Shown: in pieces, positions 34,460 to 46,047 of the stretch
Layout: every line of letters begins with the position of its first letter
Numbering within the stretch: the stretch's first letter is position 1
The notes under the pieces: model-generated
What the model was told of the DNA's origin: nothing
The model's database searches: none
The model's input: the letters and a program-made list of their open reading frames with translations, nothing else
Origin: Dactylis glomerata
Taxonomy: Eukaryota > Streptophyta > Magnoliopsida > Poales > Poaceae
Assembly (NCBI GenBank): GCA_007115705.1
Contig: QXEO01001135.1
Coordinates: 1-64,000, forward strand
Direction of reading: 5' to 3'
DNA: 64,000 nucleotides
Translations under genes and position numbers: made by a program

Positions 34460-36863
34460 ATGAGAGGCTCGGGGGCGGCTTAATAATATGTCGATGCCGG
34501 TCTACCATGGGGGCGGATCATGTCGCGTCGCGAGCAAACGCGATTGGGCCACTGGGCGGCGGCATCGGGTACGGCATAAAGATGTGAGTCTAGTGAGGCC
34601 AAATATAAGAAAAGACATGGACTGAGCTTGTCGGGACGAGATGGTGGTTATGTGTGCACAAAGGTGTTCGATCGTGTTTGTCCCGTCGTGGATACATGAG
34701 AGAGGCATCCAGATAGTTAGTTGGTGTTATGGGTCGATGATAAAGGTACTTGGGGGTTGGCGCGTCCTGGTTTGCCCAAAATGAACAGGAATGGATTAGC
34801 CCATAATGGCCACGGTTACCACGAGCATGGCGAGCACGAAGAGGCTGCTGTGGGACAGTGCTCGCCTCGGGAGTATGCGGGATGCAGAGAGGGGTGGCAG
34901 GGCTACCTCATGGCGCAGTTTAAGCTGTTGGTGTTGTCAAGTCGGGGCTGTCCACCATTTCGGTGTCCTCTGGGAGAGTGAGAGAGAGAAAGAGCTAGGG
35001 TATGCTAGGGTCATATCCACGGGCATGCATCGGTTTAGTGGGTCCCTAGTTCTCATGCTAGTACCGGCTGGAGGGAAAGCATGGCTGCAGCAAGGTTCTC
35101 CATCGCCTTGTCAAAACCAAGCGTGGTCTCCTTTTTTTTAACCTCTTCCTCCTTTCCCAAAAGCAATCAAACGAAGGAGGCATTGTAGAGATACAGTAGA
35201 GGGTCGACCAGAGGTGCACGAGATGGGGAGGTCAAAGGGGTGGAGTGGTGATGATCTAATATAAAATAGAGAAAGAGAGAGGTTTGGCATAGATGTCATT
35301 GCATGGCATGGTCCGATTCCTTTCCTACTAAGCAAGGGAAGGCATGAGTATGTGCTCAATGATCACAGCAGTCCACCACGAGCTGATCCTGGTGATGGTG
35401 TGATCAATGGGGTCGTTTAATGATATCTAAAGTTAACGACTTTGGTGATAGAAAAGGAGATAAATAATAATATAGGTCCTCTAGGTATTAGAGCTATTTT
35501 TTTGTCAAAGAGATGATAGTGGACGAGGGATCAGAGGGGTGAGTTTGATGTGTAGAAAATTCCATTCAAATATGGACCTGATTTGAATTAGTTTTGAACA
35601 CAAAAAGGTTTTTGAACCAATTTGAAAGAAATTCTAAAGGACTATTTTTTTTAAAAAAAATAAGAAAAATGCAATATGATAATTTGAGCATAAGAGGTTC
35701 TACTTGCATGCATATGCATAATATATATTTTTCGAATTGAAAAGATGCAAGAAAAAAAATAAGAGATAGCATAGCTGCCCTTCCCATGTATTTTGTAAAA
35801 TAAAGAACTAATTCATGGAAATTATTTTTGATGGGAAAATGACTGCTATAACACATATACCTCATTTCCCAGTTTTATTTGAAAAAAAATATTTTTTGAA
35901 AAGCTTTGATAAAACTTGAAATAGTGTTGATAGAAAGATAGAGATGAAAATAGGGTTTTAGTGTTTTGGGGACGTTGGAGGGAAGACCACATTCTGAAGT
36001 TTTGAAGGTTTGCCAAAGGTCACTGGATTATTTTGCAGGGATAGGTTACCAAAAGATCATCAAAGTGGAGGCTATTCATACTCTCACATGTATTCACAAG
36101 AGAACACTCATGCCACTAGTCAACCAAAGTCGACTAGGATAAGGGATTGGATATAAATAAGAAAAGGGATCGTAAGGTTAACGGTGGATCTTGTAAAGAT
36201 GATAGAAGTGATACAAGAGATGAATGGTGGACATGGAAACTTTAAGATAGATATGGAGATTGGGATAGCTTACATGCACATATCCTAGATATTCTTTTTG
36301 ATTGATTTGCATTGAGAGGTTGACCATAGCCAAGTGGGGTTTATGAAATAAAATAGCCACAGACTCTTTCATAAACCTTGGGAAGTAGTCTCATAATTTT
36401 TGAAAATAGGATAAGTAGTTGTGGAAATAATTTTATAAAATTCATTTGTAAAATGAAATGAGTTCTCATATAAGAGTGAACCACATTTCTAATTTTGGAT
36501 AAACTTGTGTTTCGAAAATAAATACTCCTTTCATAAGAAATAGAGCTTTACCGTTAATCGAGAGAAGAAAATGTTTTAGAGGGCTTTGTTTGTAAAAATA
36601 ATTTGAAAAATACTTTGCAAGCATATCCCCACTGGCCATTCTATTTTGATGTGTTTTAAATAGGTTAGGCCACATGCCTACCTGTAGTTTATAGATACGC
36701 ACACATGAGAATCATACAAGTCCATTTTCCAAACAAGATCAAGCAAGGTCAATCATGCAGGATACTTCATTAAATTTAACTAAGCACAAAAAGTTTTTGT
36801 TGGCCCTCATTTTTGCATCACTAAATAATACTTAAACTTGGTTGCAAAAGTTGGGGTGTTATA

Positions 36864-36878
36864 GATCTTCCCCCCTTA
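36864..36878 (-). other. Polypurine tract next to the left LARD LTR
   Basis: The minus strand reads TAAGGGGGGAAGATC just before the LTR start. The equivalent at 55220-55234 reads TAAGGGGTGAAGATT. Confidence 0.75.
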
Positions 36879-37007
36879 AAAAGAATCTTGTCCCGAGAAA
36901 CCTAAGCGTAGTAGTAGAAAGGTGTAGGGACTAGGTTAGAATTAGGCTTCAATGGTTGCTCTTCCAACTCATCGGTGATACTTTGAGTTACATCGAAGAC
37001 TTGCTTC
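36864..37007 (-). other. LARD internal region, 3'-most part
   Basis: This is non-coding sequence between the purine tract and the CACTA insertion, and it continues at 38724. It matches 55220-55341 plus 63104-63120 in the second copy. Confidence 0.7.
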
Positions 37008-38723
37008 CACTAGTAGGGAAAACCTCATCTGTGGCGCACCAATATATGTATTCTGTGGCGCATGGGTGGTGCTCCACAGAATCTTCGCCACAAAAATAAG
37101 CATTCTGTGGCGCACCAGTACATGCGCCACAGAAATAGACATTCTGTGGCGCACCAGTTCATATGCGCCACAGAAATAAGGCATTCTGTGGCGCATGAGT
37201 ACTAGGTGCGCCACAGAAATAGGTGCGCCACAGAAAATTCAAAAAAATTCAAAAAAAATTAAAAATCGAAAAAAATATTATTATTTTCTATGTGCATCAG
37301 CTATCCCTAACCTACCCAAGTTCTTATTGATATTACTATCATATCAATCCTCTTAAGGCCTATGTGTGCTTGTGTGTGTATGTGCGTATATGTGTGTATA
37401 TGTGTGTGTATGTGTATATATATTATGTATATATGTGTATATGTGTATATGTGTGTGTATATGTGTGTGTATATGTGTATATATGTCCGCGTATATATGT
37501 GTGTATGTGTGTGTATATATATGCATGTGTGCATATATATATATGTGTGTATATGTACGTATATGTGCATATATGTGTGTATATGTGCGTATATGTGTGT
37601 GTATGTCCACGTATATGTGCGTATATGTGTATGTATGTCCGCGTATATATGTGTGTATGTGTGTGTATATGTATGCATGTGTGCATATATATGTGTGTAT
37701 ATGTACGTATATGTGCATATATGTGTGTATATGTGCGTATATGTGTGTGTATGTCCACGTATATGTGCGTATATGTGTATGTATGTCCGCGTATATGTGC
37801 GTATATGTGTGTATATGTGTGTATGTGTGTGTATATATATGCATGTGTGCATATATATGTGTTTATATGTGCGTATATGTGTGTATATGTGCGTATATGT
37901 GCATATATGTGTGTGTATGTGTGCGTATATGTATGTATATATGTGTGTATGTATGCGTATATGTGCATATATGTGCATATATGTGTGTGTATGTGTGCAT
38001 ATATGTGTGTGTATGTGTGCATATATGTGTGTGTATGTGTGCATATATGTGTGTGTATGTGTGTATATGTGTGTGTATATGTGTGTATATGTGTGTGTGT
38101 ATATGTGTGTATATGTGTGTGTATATGTGTGTATATATGTGTGTGTATATGTGTGTGTATATGTGTGTGTATATGTGTGTATATATGTGTGTGTATATGT
38201 GTGTATATATCTGCATGTGTGCTATATGTGTGTATATAACTAATCCAAAAGTTTAATCCAATATAAATTTTGATCTAAAAATAAAAATTTAAAAAAAATT
38301 GAAAATATAAAAGTGCAAAAAAGTCTATTTTCCCTTTTGAATTTTGAGATTCTAAAATTTGTCGAAACGAGCTAATTCTGTGGGCGCACTGGTCTTGGTG
38401 CGCCACAGAATGCTCACCAGGACCAGTGCGCCACAGAATTACCCGAATTCTGTGGCGCACTGGTCTTGGTGCGCCACAGAATGCTCTAATTCTGTGGCGC
38501 ACTAGCCCTGATGCGCCACAGAAATAGAGGAACCAATGATTGGGGCTGATAGGGCGTGGATCCCACCCTATTTTTGTGGCGCATGGTCTTTTGGTGCGCC
38601 ACAGAAATGACATATTTCTGTGGCGCACCTGGTTTGGTGCGCCACAGAAATAATTTCTGTGGCGCACTGCTGGCTAGTGCGCCACAGAATTGCATCCCAC
38701 CTATAAGGGTTTTCCTACTAGTG
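37008..38723. mobile_element. Non-autonomous CACTA transposon (1716 bp)
   Basis: The terminal inverted repeats are CACTAGTAGGGAAAACC and, at the other end, the complement of CACTAGTAGGAAAACCC. TTC duplications (3 bp, diagnostic for CACTA) flank it at 37005-37007 and 38724-38726, and the uninterrupted site is visible at 63120-63135. Both subterminal regions (37025-37235 and 38375-38695) are packed with direct and inverted copies of TTCTGTGGCGCAC, the presumed transposase-binding repeats. No transposase is encoded. The centre is a TG-rich array. Confidence 0.92.
37358..38238. repeat. 880-bp TG/TATATG-rich array with about 150-bp higher-order periodicity
   Basis: The plus strand is almost entirely GTGTATATG-type motifs. 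Long stop-free frames on both strands (Cys/Val/Tyr or His/Thr/Tyr repeats) are artefacts of this composition. The marker GTCCGCGTATAT recurs at 37485, 37637 and 37785, and GCATGTGTGCATATAT accompanies each, giving an internal period of about 148-152 bp before the array decays into simple repeats. Confidence 0.9.
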
Positions 38724-40874
38724 TTCTGCCGAAGATGTAGAATGTCTTTGTTTGCTGAAGTTGGTGGCTGAAGAGTTGATGTTGCCAAAAGTATCTTATC
38801 AAATCCTCGTCGGGACATTTTTAAGGTTAGCAGGGTTAGGCTATATAGTATGCTCGAAAAGATTCTATGAGAGTTAGAAGGTTTTCAGCTCGCAATTGAG
38901 GTCTTGAAGAGTCGAGGCTTCTCGGGTAGCTTTTGTTGGCTTGGGGTCGTCGCTTCCTTTGTGTAGATTGATGGAGCCTTCAATTCTTGGTGTTGTGTCT
39001 TGAAGCTTGATGTTGGCATAGACCTTTAATTTTGAGCTTGCCGTCCTGAGGATAGTAGACAAGAGCATTTGTACTTCGGTCTTGATAGGTACGTCAAATT
39101 TGTCAACTTAGTCTCCTATTCTTCCTAACTACCCAGGCGCAGGTTTATCCTAATAGAAACCATTCTTTTTTTGTCGTCTTGAGCTTGAGCTGAAAACGCT
39201 TCAGGTGGCGGCGCACCACCAAGGGTGTGTCTTCCAGTAGTCAATGATCTATTTCTTCTTGTCTTCGGGTTGGTAGAGACTATTGAAGATCTTCTTGCTT
39301 CTCCATCTTCTTGTAGCCATGAGGATATTTACATATATTGGGATACCTTGAGTTGACTTCATCTTCCGAGAAATCTTCATGTGGATTTCAACCCGTGGCA
39401 TAAGTCAGTTTTGGTTCAAACCCGTCAAAATTTGAACGAGCAAGTGAGTTAGTTAGAAAAGTCTTGACTTCTTCTCGTTGCTACCTACCTTGGTATCTCC
39501 TAAATGCGGAGTCGACATTGATGGCTTCTTTTTGGAGAATCTTCACTCTTCTATTTGCTTAGTGGAGATCAAGCACGCGAGTCTTCGGTCTTCAAGTGGC
39601 GATAACGTCTTGAACTACATAAGTTAGGCTTGTCGTTGATACTACGATGCTCAATGTTAGTTGGCTTGTTAGAAGATTTGCAAGTGCTGGGGGTGTTAAG
39701 AGAGTACCATCAATGTTAGCAAAACTCTAGATTAAAGGTTAGGCGAGCCAGGTTAGTGAAGTCTTTGTCTTCTAGAAGTCCTTTATAGTCCAGGCGGGTC
39801 TATCTTCTGCTTCCCGGATGTTGTAGAGAGCTCTTGGTGAAGCTTGAAGCATGTAACAAAAATTGTCACGTTGGATCTTAGGGAGGTGTTGCGAGAAGAG
39901 TTATAATCCACTCAAGGTTGGATTTAATGTTGTACTAATAAATTATCTATGCTACTCAAGCTGACATAAATCGATGAGAGGGAAAACACATTCTAGAGAG
40001 GCTTCCTATTCAGGGTTTTACACCCCCCGAGGGTTTTTAAGGCCGAGAGGCCGAAACAAGCACATGCACAAGGTAACAATACACACTCAAGAAACACACA
40101 AAGCAACTGCAAACAATATCCAGAACACACATGGCAATCAACAAACAATTGCAAGAATCACACGAGGTACTTCAAGTACCAACGATGCCTAATACTCGCG
40201 CTAGTTGGGGGTAGCTCATATGAGACAATCGAGCTTATCCTATTCATCCTAGGGTCATGGTTGGTCCTAGCCGTTGAGTCCTTCATTTTCCGGCTTCTGG
40301 CTTCAGCTAAAACTTGATGGCGGTTGTTGGTGAAGCTGCAATGTTGTTGAACTGCCGATGTAGAGTTGGGAAGTGCAGATTTACAGGTCTTCTTGTCTCA
40401 CATCACACTGATGTGAGGTCTTTGGTAGGGTCATTGAAGTTCTCCATATGTGGTAATGTCTCGTGATAGACCTAAAAATTTCTAGTCAAGCAATTGAGTA
40501 CTTGGTCCTTGGCGACTGCAAAAGTGCGAGTCGAGGGAGGAACAAGGTCAACTTCTCGACATAGCCGTTGGTGTCAACCAAAGGGCAAAATACTTGTCTA
40601 CAATCTTCTTCTTTTGTAGTTGGGGAGGTTTGAAGACGTCCTTGCTCTACCTGGTGTTGCTAAGCTTCGGGTCCAATTAGGTTACAACATCCATTAACTA
40701 CATTTGATGGGGATGAGATAAAATAGCAAGCTGTGAAAACCTTGGCAATCAGAGAGGGTGAGATTAGAAGTTTTGAAGAGATAAGAAGGGTATAAAACTT
40801 GTAATTAGTTTTTACTTGAAATACTACTCTCCTAACTAATGCCCATACTAACTAAGGTCTCCTACAGTCAGGAT
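38724..40874 (-). other. LARD internal region, non-coding
   Basis: About 2.1 kb without any retrotransposon protein motif in any frame. Positions 38724-39070 are repeated at 63124-63360 in the second internal copy. The remainder has no partner in the window. Confidence 0.65.
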
Positions 40875-40887
40875 GGCTCTGATACCA
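40875..40887 (-). other. Primer-binding site of the LARD-like element, initiator Met tRNA
   Basis: The minus strand reads TGGTATCAGAGCC four bases inside the LTR end (GGTCCCCACA, GAGT, TGGTATCAGAGCC). It fixes the minus orientation and shows that the right LTR acts as a 5' LTR for the internal region to its left. Confidence 0.85.
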
Positions 40888-41671
40888 ACTCTGTGGGGAC
40901 CCCGGATTACTCATCCGGAATACCCGATATGCATACAATTCACGATCCCATGATCAGTGTATCGTGAATCCACATATCCGAGTTGATAACAGAATTACAT
41001 CATCCATTACAGTACCGAATAATACTTACAATTGGTCATATGACCAAGTATGATATTGCCACGCGGGGCAAGTCTACAACTAAGCAGTGGATACCAAGCA
41101 GCGTTGATGACCCACGTCATGCCTACTACCCTATAGGCAACTGACTGGGAGACGTTCCTAGTTTGCACTGGCATCATCATACCATCACCATCTTCATTGA
41201 ATTCTTGCTCCAGGTCTGACCAAGTTAATAGCCAGGGACAAAGCCGTGAGTACATTTTGAATTGTACTCGCAAACCATCTAAATAGAAGGAGTTTGATAT
41301 GCAGTATGGCTGTAGCAAGGGAAGGCTCTACACTTGTTTGTTTTATTTGAAAACATACTTTCTTATGTCGATATAGCATGTCTAGAATCTTGTTCTATGA
41401 CATCTCTATATCTCTATTAAAAACATTTATAAAACATTTTTCGTAAAATCTCTAGGAAGGGGGTAACCCTTTTTGTTTCATAAACCAGGTCAATCACACA
41501 TGACCACTTCCATCTTCTCGGCAGTACCCTCCAGGTACTATGAACCTTTCCCATGCCATGACAGTACCCACCGAGTACTCCGTCCGACACTTTCCTTCAT
41601 TTTCTGAAAACCATTTTTTTAAAACCAAAACCGACATTGGGCAATGTAGTGATCTTTCCAACCGTCAATGA

Positions 41672-41712
41672 CCGAGTACTCGGCTATTCGAATAGGTTTA
41701 CACTCTGCAGAG
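41672..41712 (-). promoter_or_regulatory. Palindrome trio in the right LARD LTR
   Basis: CCGAGTACTCGG (41672-41683), CTATTCGAATAG (41684-41695) and CTCTGCAGAG (41703-41712). All three are perfect palindromes in this copy. Confidence 0.75.
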
Positions 41713-42126
41713 GTTGTACACTTTACCCACAATCATCTGGATACTCATCGTGTGGGCATCTTCCCCGCATAACATCATATGCCACGACAAGCACCTGATC
41801 ATAGTTTTTCACCTGTCCACCTTAGCATAAGATCTATCGCCAAGAGGGGTATCCCTCAACACCAAAGCCCAAGTGTTTGTTTGACCCAGGAGTTTCAAAT
41901 TCCCCAGCCCACTCGACCATTCGGAATGACACTACCCATAGTAGTCCGGTACTCACGGTAGATCATTATTCAATGAGGGCTCTCGGCTTGTACCCCTGCC
42001 TCCTAAAAAGATGACAAAGCGAGCCTGGGTAACCGCTCCTACCCAGGGTGCCACGGAAAAGGTGTCCATGGTCGGACTGCCATTACATTTTGTAGATCCC
42101 ATACTAAGATGAACAAACTACTCCGC

Positions 42127-43035
42127 TGTCGGTGTTCTGGATACCGGGGTATCTAGATCCACCTGCTCCTGGGCCCCTTCAACGGCCCAGCTTCGGTCTA
42201 GGGGTAAATCGACGACCGAAGCCCAGCGGAGAAGACCCTCATGAGGATGCGCCTCATGAGGAGAACGACGGCTAAAACTGCTAAGGACTAGAAGACCTCC
42301 TCACGAGCTTTTTCTTGTGAGAGGACGGACCACATCCACGTCAGCTCAGTATGTTTCCGTGTTGAGCAAGAAGATAAGGACGGAAGACTATGTACCGTGC
42401 ATGCTACCCCGACAGGAGGGAGACCAGCTTTCACCGTGCTTGCATAAAGCGGCACAGTGGTTGTTGGCCACCCCCATAAAAATAGGGTGGACGGTGGAGG
42501 GCGCCAGAGGAGGACGTCAGCCTCCTCCACCCACTCCTGTGGACCGGCGCCACTACCCTACGAAGACTATGTCCACCAAAGACTCAAGACAACAGCTGTC
42601 CCCTCTCCTTGGCCGTTTGTGGCAACCCCTTCCCCAAGATGATAAGGGGAAGGAGGACCTCGGCGCTATAAAAGTAGGGGAGGCCAGCCCTTAGAGGGGA
42701 TCCGATCTTCATCTCTAGGCTCCTAGGCTAAGCTAAGTTGGTTCTTCTACCTCCAGCTAGTTAGAGCTCTGTAACCAAGACCTTGTACTCCTCGCGAGGT
42801 ATCGTGTCGTAATACAAGAAGGCAGGAAGTAGGGGCTTTACCTCACCACGAGGGCCCTGAACCTGGGTAAAGCTCGGTGTCTCTCTCTATGGTGCGTTGT
42901 GCTTTCTGGCGTCTCGAGGCTTCCGTCGCCATGTTTCGTTGCGATCTAAGATCTCACGCGTACAGCCCCCTACGTTCGAATCTTTGGGTTCGTCCTGTGG
43001 TACCCCATGTTCTTGCGACACGAAATCCATCGACA
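42127..43035 (+). repeat. 5' LTR of the Tat element (909 bp)
   Basis: TGTCGGTG...CATCGACA. It has a TATA box at 42667-42674 (TATAAAAG) and palindromes of type CCTCRYGAGG at 42237-42246, 42252-42261 and 42790-42799. Confidence 0.93.
42667..42674 (+). promoter_or_regulatory. TATA box of the Tat 5' LTR
   Basis: TATAAAAG is preceded by a GC-rich CGGCGC phrase. It is conserved in the 3' LTR at 51851-51858. Confidence 0.7.
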
Positions 43036-43037
43036 TT

Positions 43038-43055
43038 TGGCGCGCGAGGTAGGGG
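43038..43055 (+). other. Primer-binding site of the Tat element
   Basis: TGGCGCGCGAGGTAGGGG lies two bases inside the 5' LTR. It resembles the TGGCGCGCC-type sites common in grass Gypsy elements. I do not assign the tRNA. Confidence 0.75.
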
Positions 43056-43089
43056 GTTGTGGTGTGTTTTCTTCTAGATCTACTTCGAC

Positions 43090-45109
43090 ATGGCTAACAC
43101 AAACGCAAGGCTCTAGCGTCTTTGCTGCCGCAACGCTGTTTGGGGACATACCGAGCCCATCTTCCATCGCCAGCACGTCTCGGCCGAGGTGGAAGAGGAG
43201 GAAGATCTGGAGTCCTCCTATCTCCTATCCGGGCGTACAGAGCGTTCGCTCTCCTTCACCGCCACCGCTACTTCTCGCGCTTGTTCTGAGAGTCAGCTGG
43301 CCCCTGCGCAGGCTCTCACCCTGGCGCAGGAGCTGCTGCGCTATCAACCCACTGCGGACGGGCGTGAGGGGTGGCGTGCTCGAATTGTCGAGCTCGTCGC
43401 CATCGTCAGCGAAGACCTGGCCTTAGTAAGAGCCCAGGGCGCGGGAGAGCCAGATCCGGCGGCGAGGCACCGCACCCTGGGTGCCAAAGATGGGAAGGCC
43501 GCTCAGGACAAGAAGGTGGTTTTCCGCACCGCATCTTCACCGCGCGGGGAGCCCAGCTGCCAAATCGTCCAATGCGCTCTGGAAGACGCACGCGTCTCCC
43601 TTGAGCGCCGCCGCGAAAATCATGACCGCACCATCGACGACATCGGCGAAGCTGGCAAGAACGTCAAGGTCACCGGGGATCCTGTCTACAACCCCGGGTG
43701 ACGAGGGTTAACTCGACAAATGTCCTAGATGAAGGACTTAGGATCGGGGAAATAGGGCGTTAGATGAACTCGAAGGTGAAATCAGTCAAACAAGGTGGAT
43801 ATCGAAAGTAAACGTGGGTGTAAACCTGGCTTGCTTTCAATCTGTCCCTCACCGTCCTCTCCTGGTCCCTATATATAGGTGGCCAGGTATCAGGGATCGG
43901 GAGGGATCCGACATAGATTACAATATCGACATATGACATAAACTCGTATTTTGACTAGTATTACAATTGGGCCTAGCTTAACGGGCCTTAGGGGTAGCTA
44001 ACTAATGGGCTCTATTATCTATACCCTTGTCACTGGGTGTCTTGCTCTCACTCGCCAGCAGCGCTACGTGGTCTGGCCCGACAAGTTCAGGCCGGACATC
44101 GGCGCGCGTTATGATCGAACCTCCAACCCCGTCGAGTTTCTCCAGCTCTACGTCGTCGCCGTTCAGGCCACGCGTGGAGACCAGCGTGTGATGGCTAATT
44201 GCTTTCCCATGGCCCTCAAATACGCTCCGCGGACTTGGCTCATGAATCTTCCACACGAATCCGTACTTCGTGGAAGGACTTGTGCCATCAGTTCGTCGCC
44301 AACTTCATGCATACGTATGAGTGCCCCGCCACCAAGAATGATCTCAAGGCGGTGCGTCAGTACAAGGGCGAAACACTTCGTCAGTACATCCAATGCTTCA
44401 GCCAGATGAGGAACAAGATTCCCCAGATCTCCAATGAGGAGGTTATCTCCGCGTTCTCCACGGGCATCGCCGACATCAAGATGAAGGAAAAGCTGTCCGT
44501 GAATGATGAGCTGACTTTTGTCGTCAGGCTCTTTGAGATCGCCGACCGGTGCACCAAGGCCGAGGAGGGGAGGCTCTTCGTGCACAACCTGCCGGAGGCG
44601 CTTCCCCCAAAGCTGAAGTCCAAGGACCCTAAGCGTAAGGAGACTGCTGCCCTCGCGGTGGAGCCTGATCATAAACAGCGCCGCGAGGATCGCTCCGAGC
44701 GTGATAAGGGTGGACGCCGCTGCTACTGCATCCTCCACAAGAAGGACACCCACAATACTGACGATTGTTGGGTAGTCCGGAAATTTCATGAAGAGAATGG
44801 GGTCACCAAGCACCGTGGGAGTAGTTGTAGCTACAGCAAAGGTGGATCCCGGGGCGACCGCCACGACGACGACCGGGATGAGGGTCGCCGCCGCAATGGT
44901 CTGTCACTTGCAGATCCCGAGCCGCTACCGCTGCCTCCACCAGTGAACGATCATCGAGAAGAGAACCAGGGGGGCTATCAAGAGCCGCGAGGCTTCGCCG
45001 CTTGCCTCCTGGGTGGAGCCAAGCTCCTTTGTCTAATCGTCACTTCAACCAGCTGTCGCGGGAGATCGCGGCGGCACAACCCAACGTCAACAGCCACATG
45101 TTGAAGTAG
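43090..45109 (+). pseudogene. gag of the Tat element, split by a small solo LTR
   Basis: The ATG is at 43090, but codon 9 is TAG (43114-43116). The N-terminal part (to 43698) is charged. The frame breaks into a 334-bp LTR (43699-44032) and resumes with the gag core: 'KFRPDIGARYDRTSNPVEFLQLYVVAVQ', 'APRTWLMNLP', 'SWKDLCHQFVANFMHTY' and 'LRQYIQCFSQMRNKI'. A Cys/His cluster ('CYCILHKKDTHNTDDC', about 44720-44770) is the likely nucleocapsid motif, followed by an Arg/Asp-rich tail. At least one frameshift lies near 44250. Stops, the frameshift and the LTR insertion disable it. Confidence 0.85.
43699..44032 (-). mobile_element. 334-bp solo LTR inside the Tat gag
   Basis: The termini are TGACGAGGGT and ACCCTTGTCA, inverted with one mismatch and with TG/CA ends. 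It is flanked by CCGGG (43694-43698) and CTGGG (44033-44037), a one-mismatch 5-bp duplication. A TATATATAG box on the minus strand (about 43891-43900) suggests minus orientation. Gag codons resume directly after it. Its layout resembles the LTR-like region at 28630-29508, so the families may be related. Confidence 0.75.
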
Positions 45110-45940
45110 TCTACTAGCAAGATCGGCTTCGACGAGGAAGACCATCCAATCTCCACTAAGGCTGTGGGCACAATTCCCCTCTTGTGCATGCCTACAATCA
45201 ATAACATCGCTGTCAACCGCACTCTCATCGATGGAGGGGCGGGCCTTAACATCATCTCCGTCGAGGTCTTCGAGAAGATGCAAGTGCCGTACCATCGGCT
45301 CATGCCAACCCGGCCGTTCTTTGGGGTGACTGAGGGTTCTACAACGCCTATCGGGCAAGTGTGCCTGCCCGTCACTTTTGGCACCAGGGACAACTACATG
45401 ATAGAAAGCCTCGACTTCGACATCGCCTACATCGCGCTTCCTTACAATGCCATCCTTGGCTGCCCAGCCTTGGCAAGATTCATGGCGGCAACGCACCACA
45501 ACTTCAACGTCCTCAAGATTCCTGGCGCCAACGGCACGATCACCGTGCGCTGCAATGAAAAAGATGCTCTCCGCTCTATAGAGCACGTCTACCGTGAAGC
45601 CGCCACCATGTTCCCCGCCGATGAAGATCTACTAGAACACTCGGGTGACCTCACGAGGAAGAAGCAGCTCATGTCACAAGAGCGAGCTACTGCCAAGAAG
45701 TCCTCTCTCGAGCCCCTCATGCCGGGCTTGTCAGGGAAGAAATTTGCCGCCTCTACATCGACTACACCAAGCGAGGACCTAGTCCATCCAATACTGGACA
45801 TGAGCATTGGGGAAGTTGCGGTACCCTCAGGGAGGAGGCCCCAGTTTACCCAAGAGCGCTCTGCAACAAAGAAGGTCCCGCGCCAAGCTGGGGGCTGTGA
45901 AAATTTCATCACCATCGGGGCAGGGCTTTCCCCCAAATAG
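45110..45940 (+). pseudogene. Aspartic protease of the Tat element
   Basis: The retropepsin would cut the polyprotein. The open part starts about 45164 and contains 'NRTLIDGGAGLNIISVEVFEKM' (catalytic Asp-Gly-Gly), 'FDIAYIALPYNAILGCPALARFMA' and 'LKIPGANGTITV'. Its frame differs from both gag upstream and RT downstream, so it cannot be translated as one polyprotein without shifts. The C-terminal 100 residues form the variable linker before RT. Confidence 0.85.
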
Positions 45941-46047
45941 GAAAGCGCGCTCGTCACCTTCCTACGGGTAAACTCTGAAATATTCGCTTGGACTCCGTCA
46001 GATATGTCCGGCATCCCCAGGGAGGTGATTGAGCACCACTTAGCCGT

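Larger units (their letters stand above)
30568..36863 (-). repeat. Left LTR of the LARD-like element (with a MITE inside)
   Basis: It starts TGTGGGGACCCCGG on the plus strand at 30568 and ends at the TGTAACACCCC terminus (here mutated, GTTATA) at 36863. It is 6296 bp including the 653-bp MITE. It aligns to 40892-55219 except for the Tat element, a 1394-bp deletion and small indels in the latter. It has no credible protein-coding frame. Confidence 0.85.

Noticed and set aside
34721..35141. Plus-strand frames of 86 and 111 codons
   Set aside because: They lie inside the LARD LTR, have no family resemblance, and the segment is deleted from the other LTR copy.
37360..38256. Open frames of nearly 300 codons on both strands (Cys/Val/Tyr and His/Thr/Tyr repeats)
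   Set aside because: They are produced by the TG/TATATG array, which lacks stop codons by composition. There is no domain, and all three plus-strand frames are open at once.
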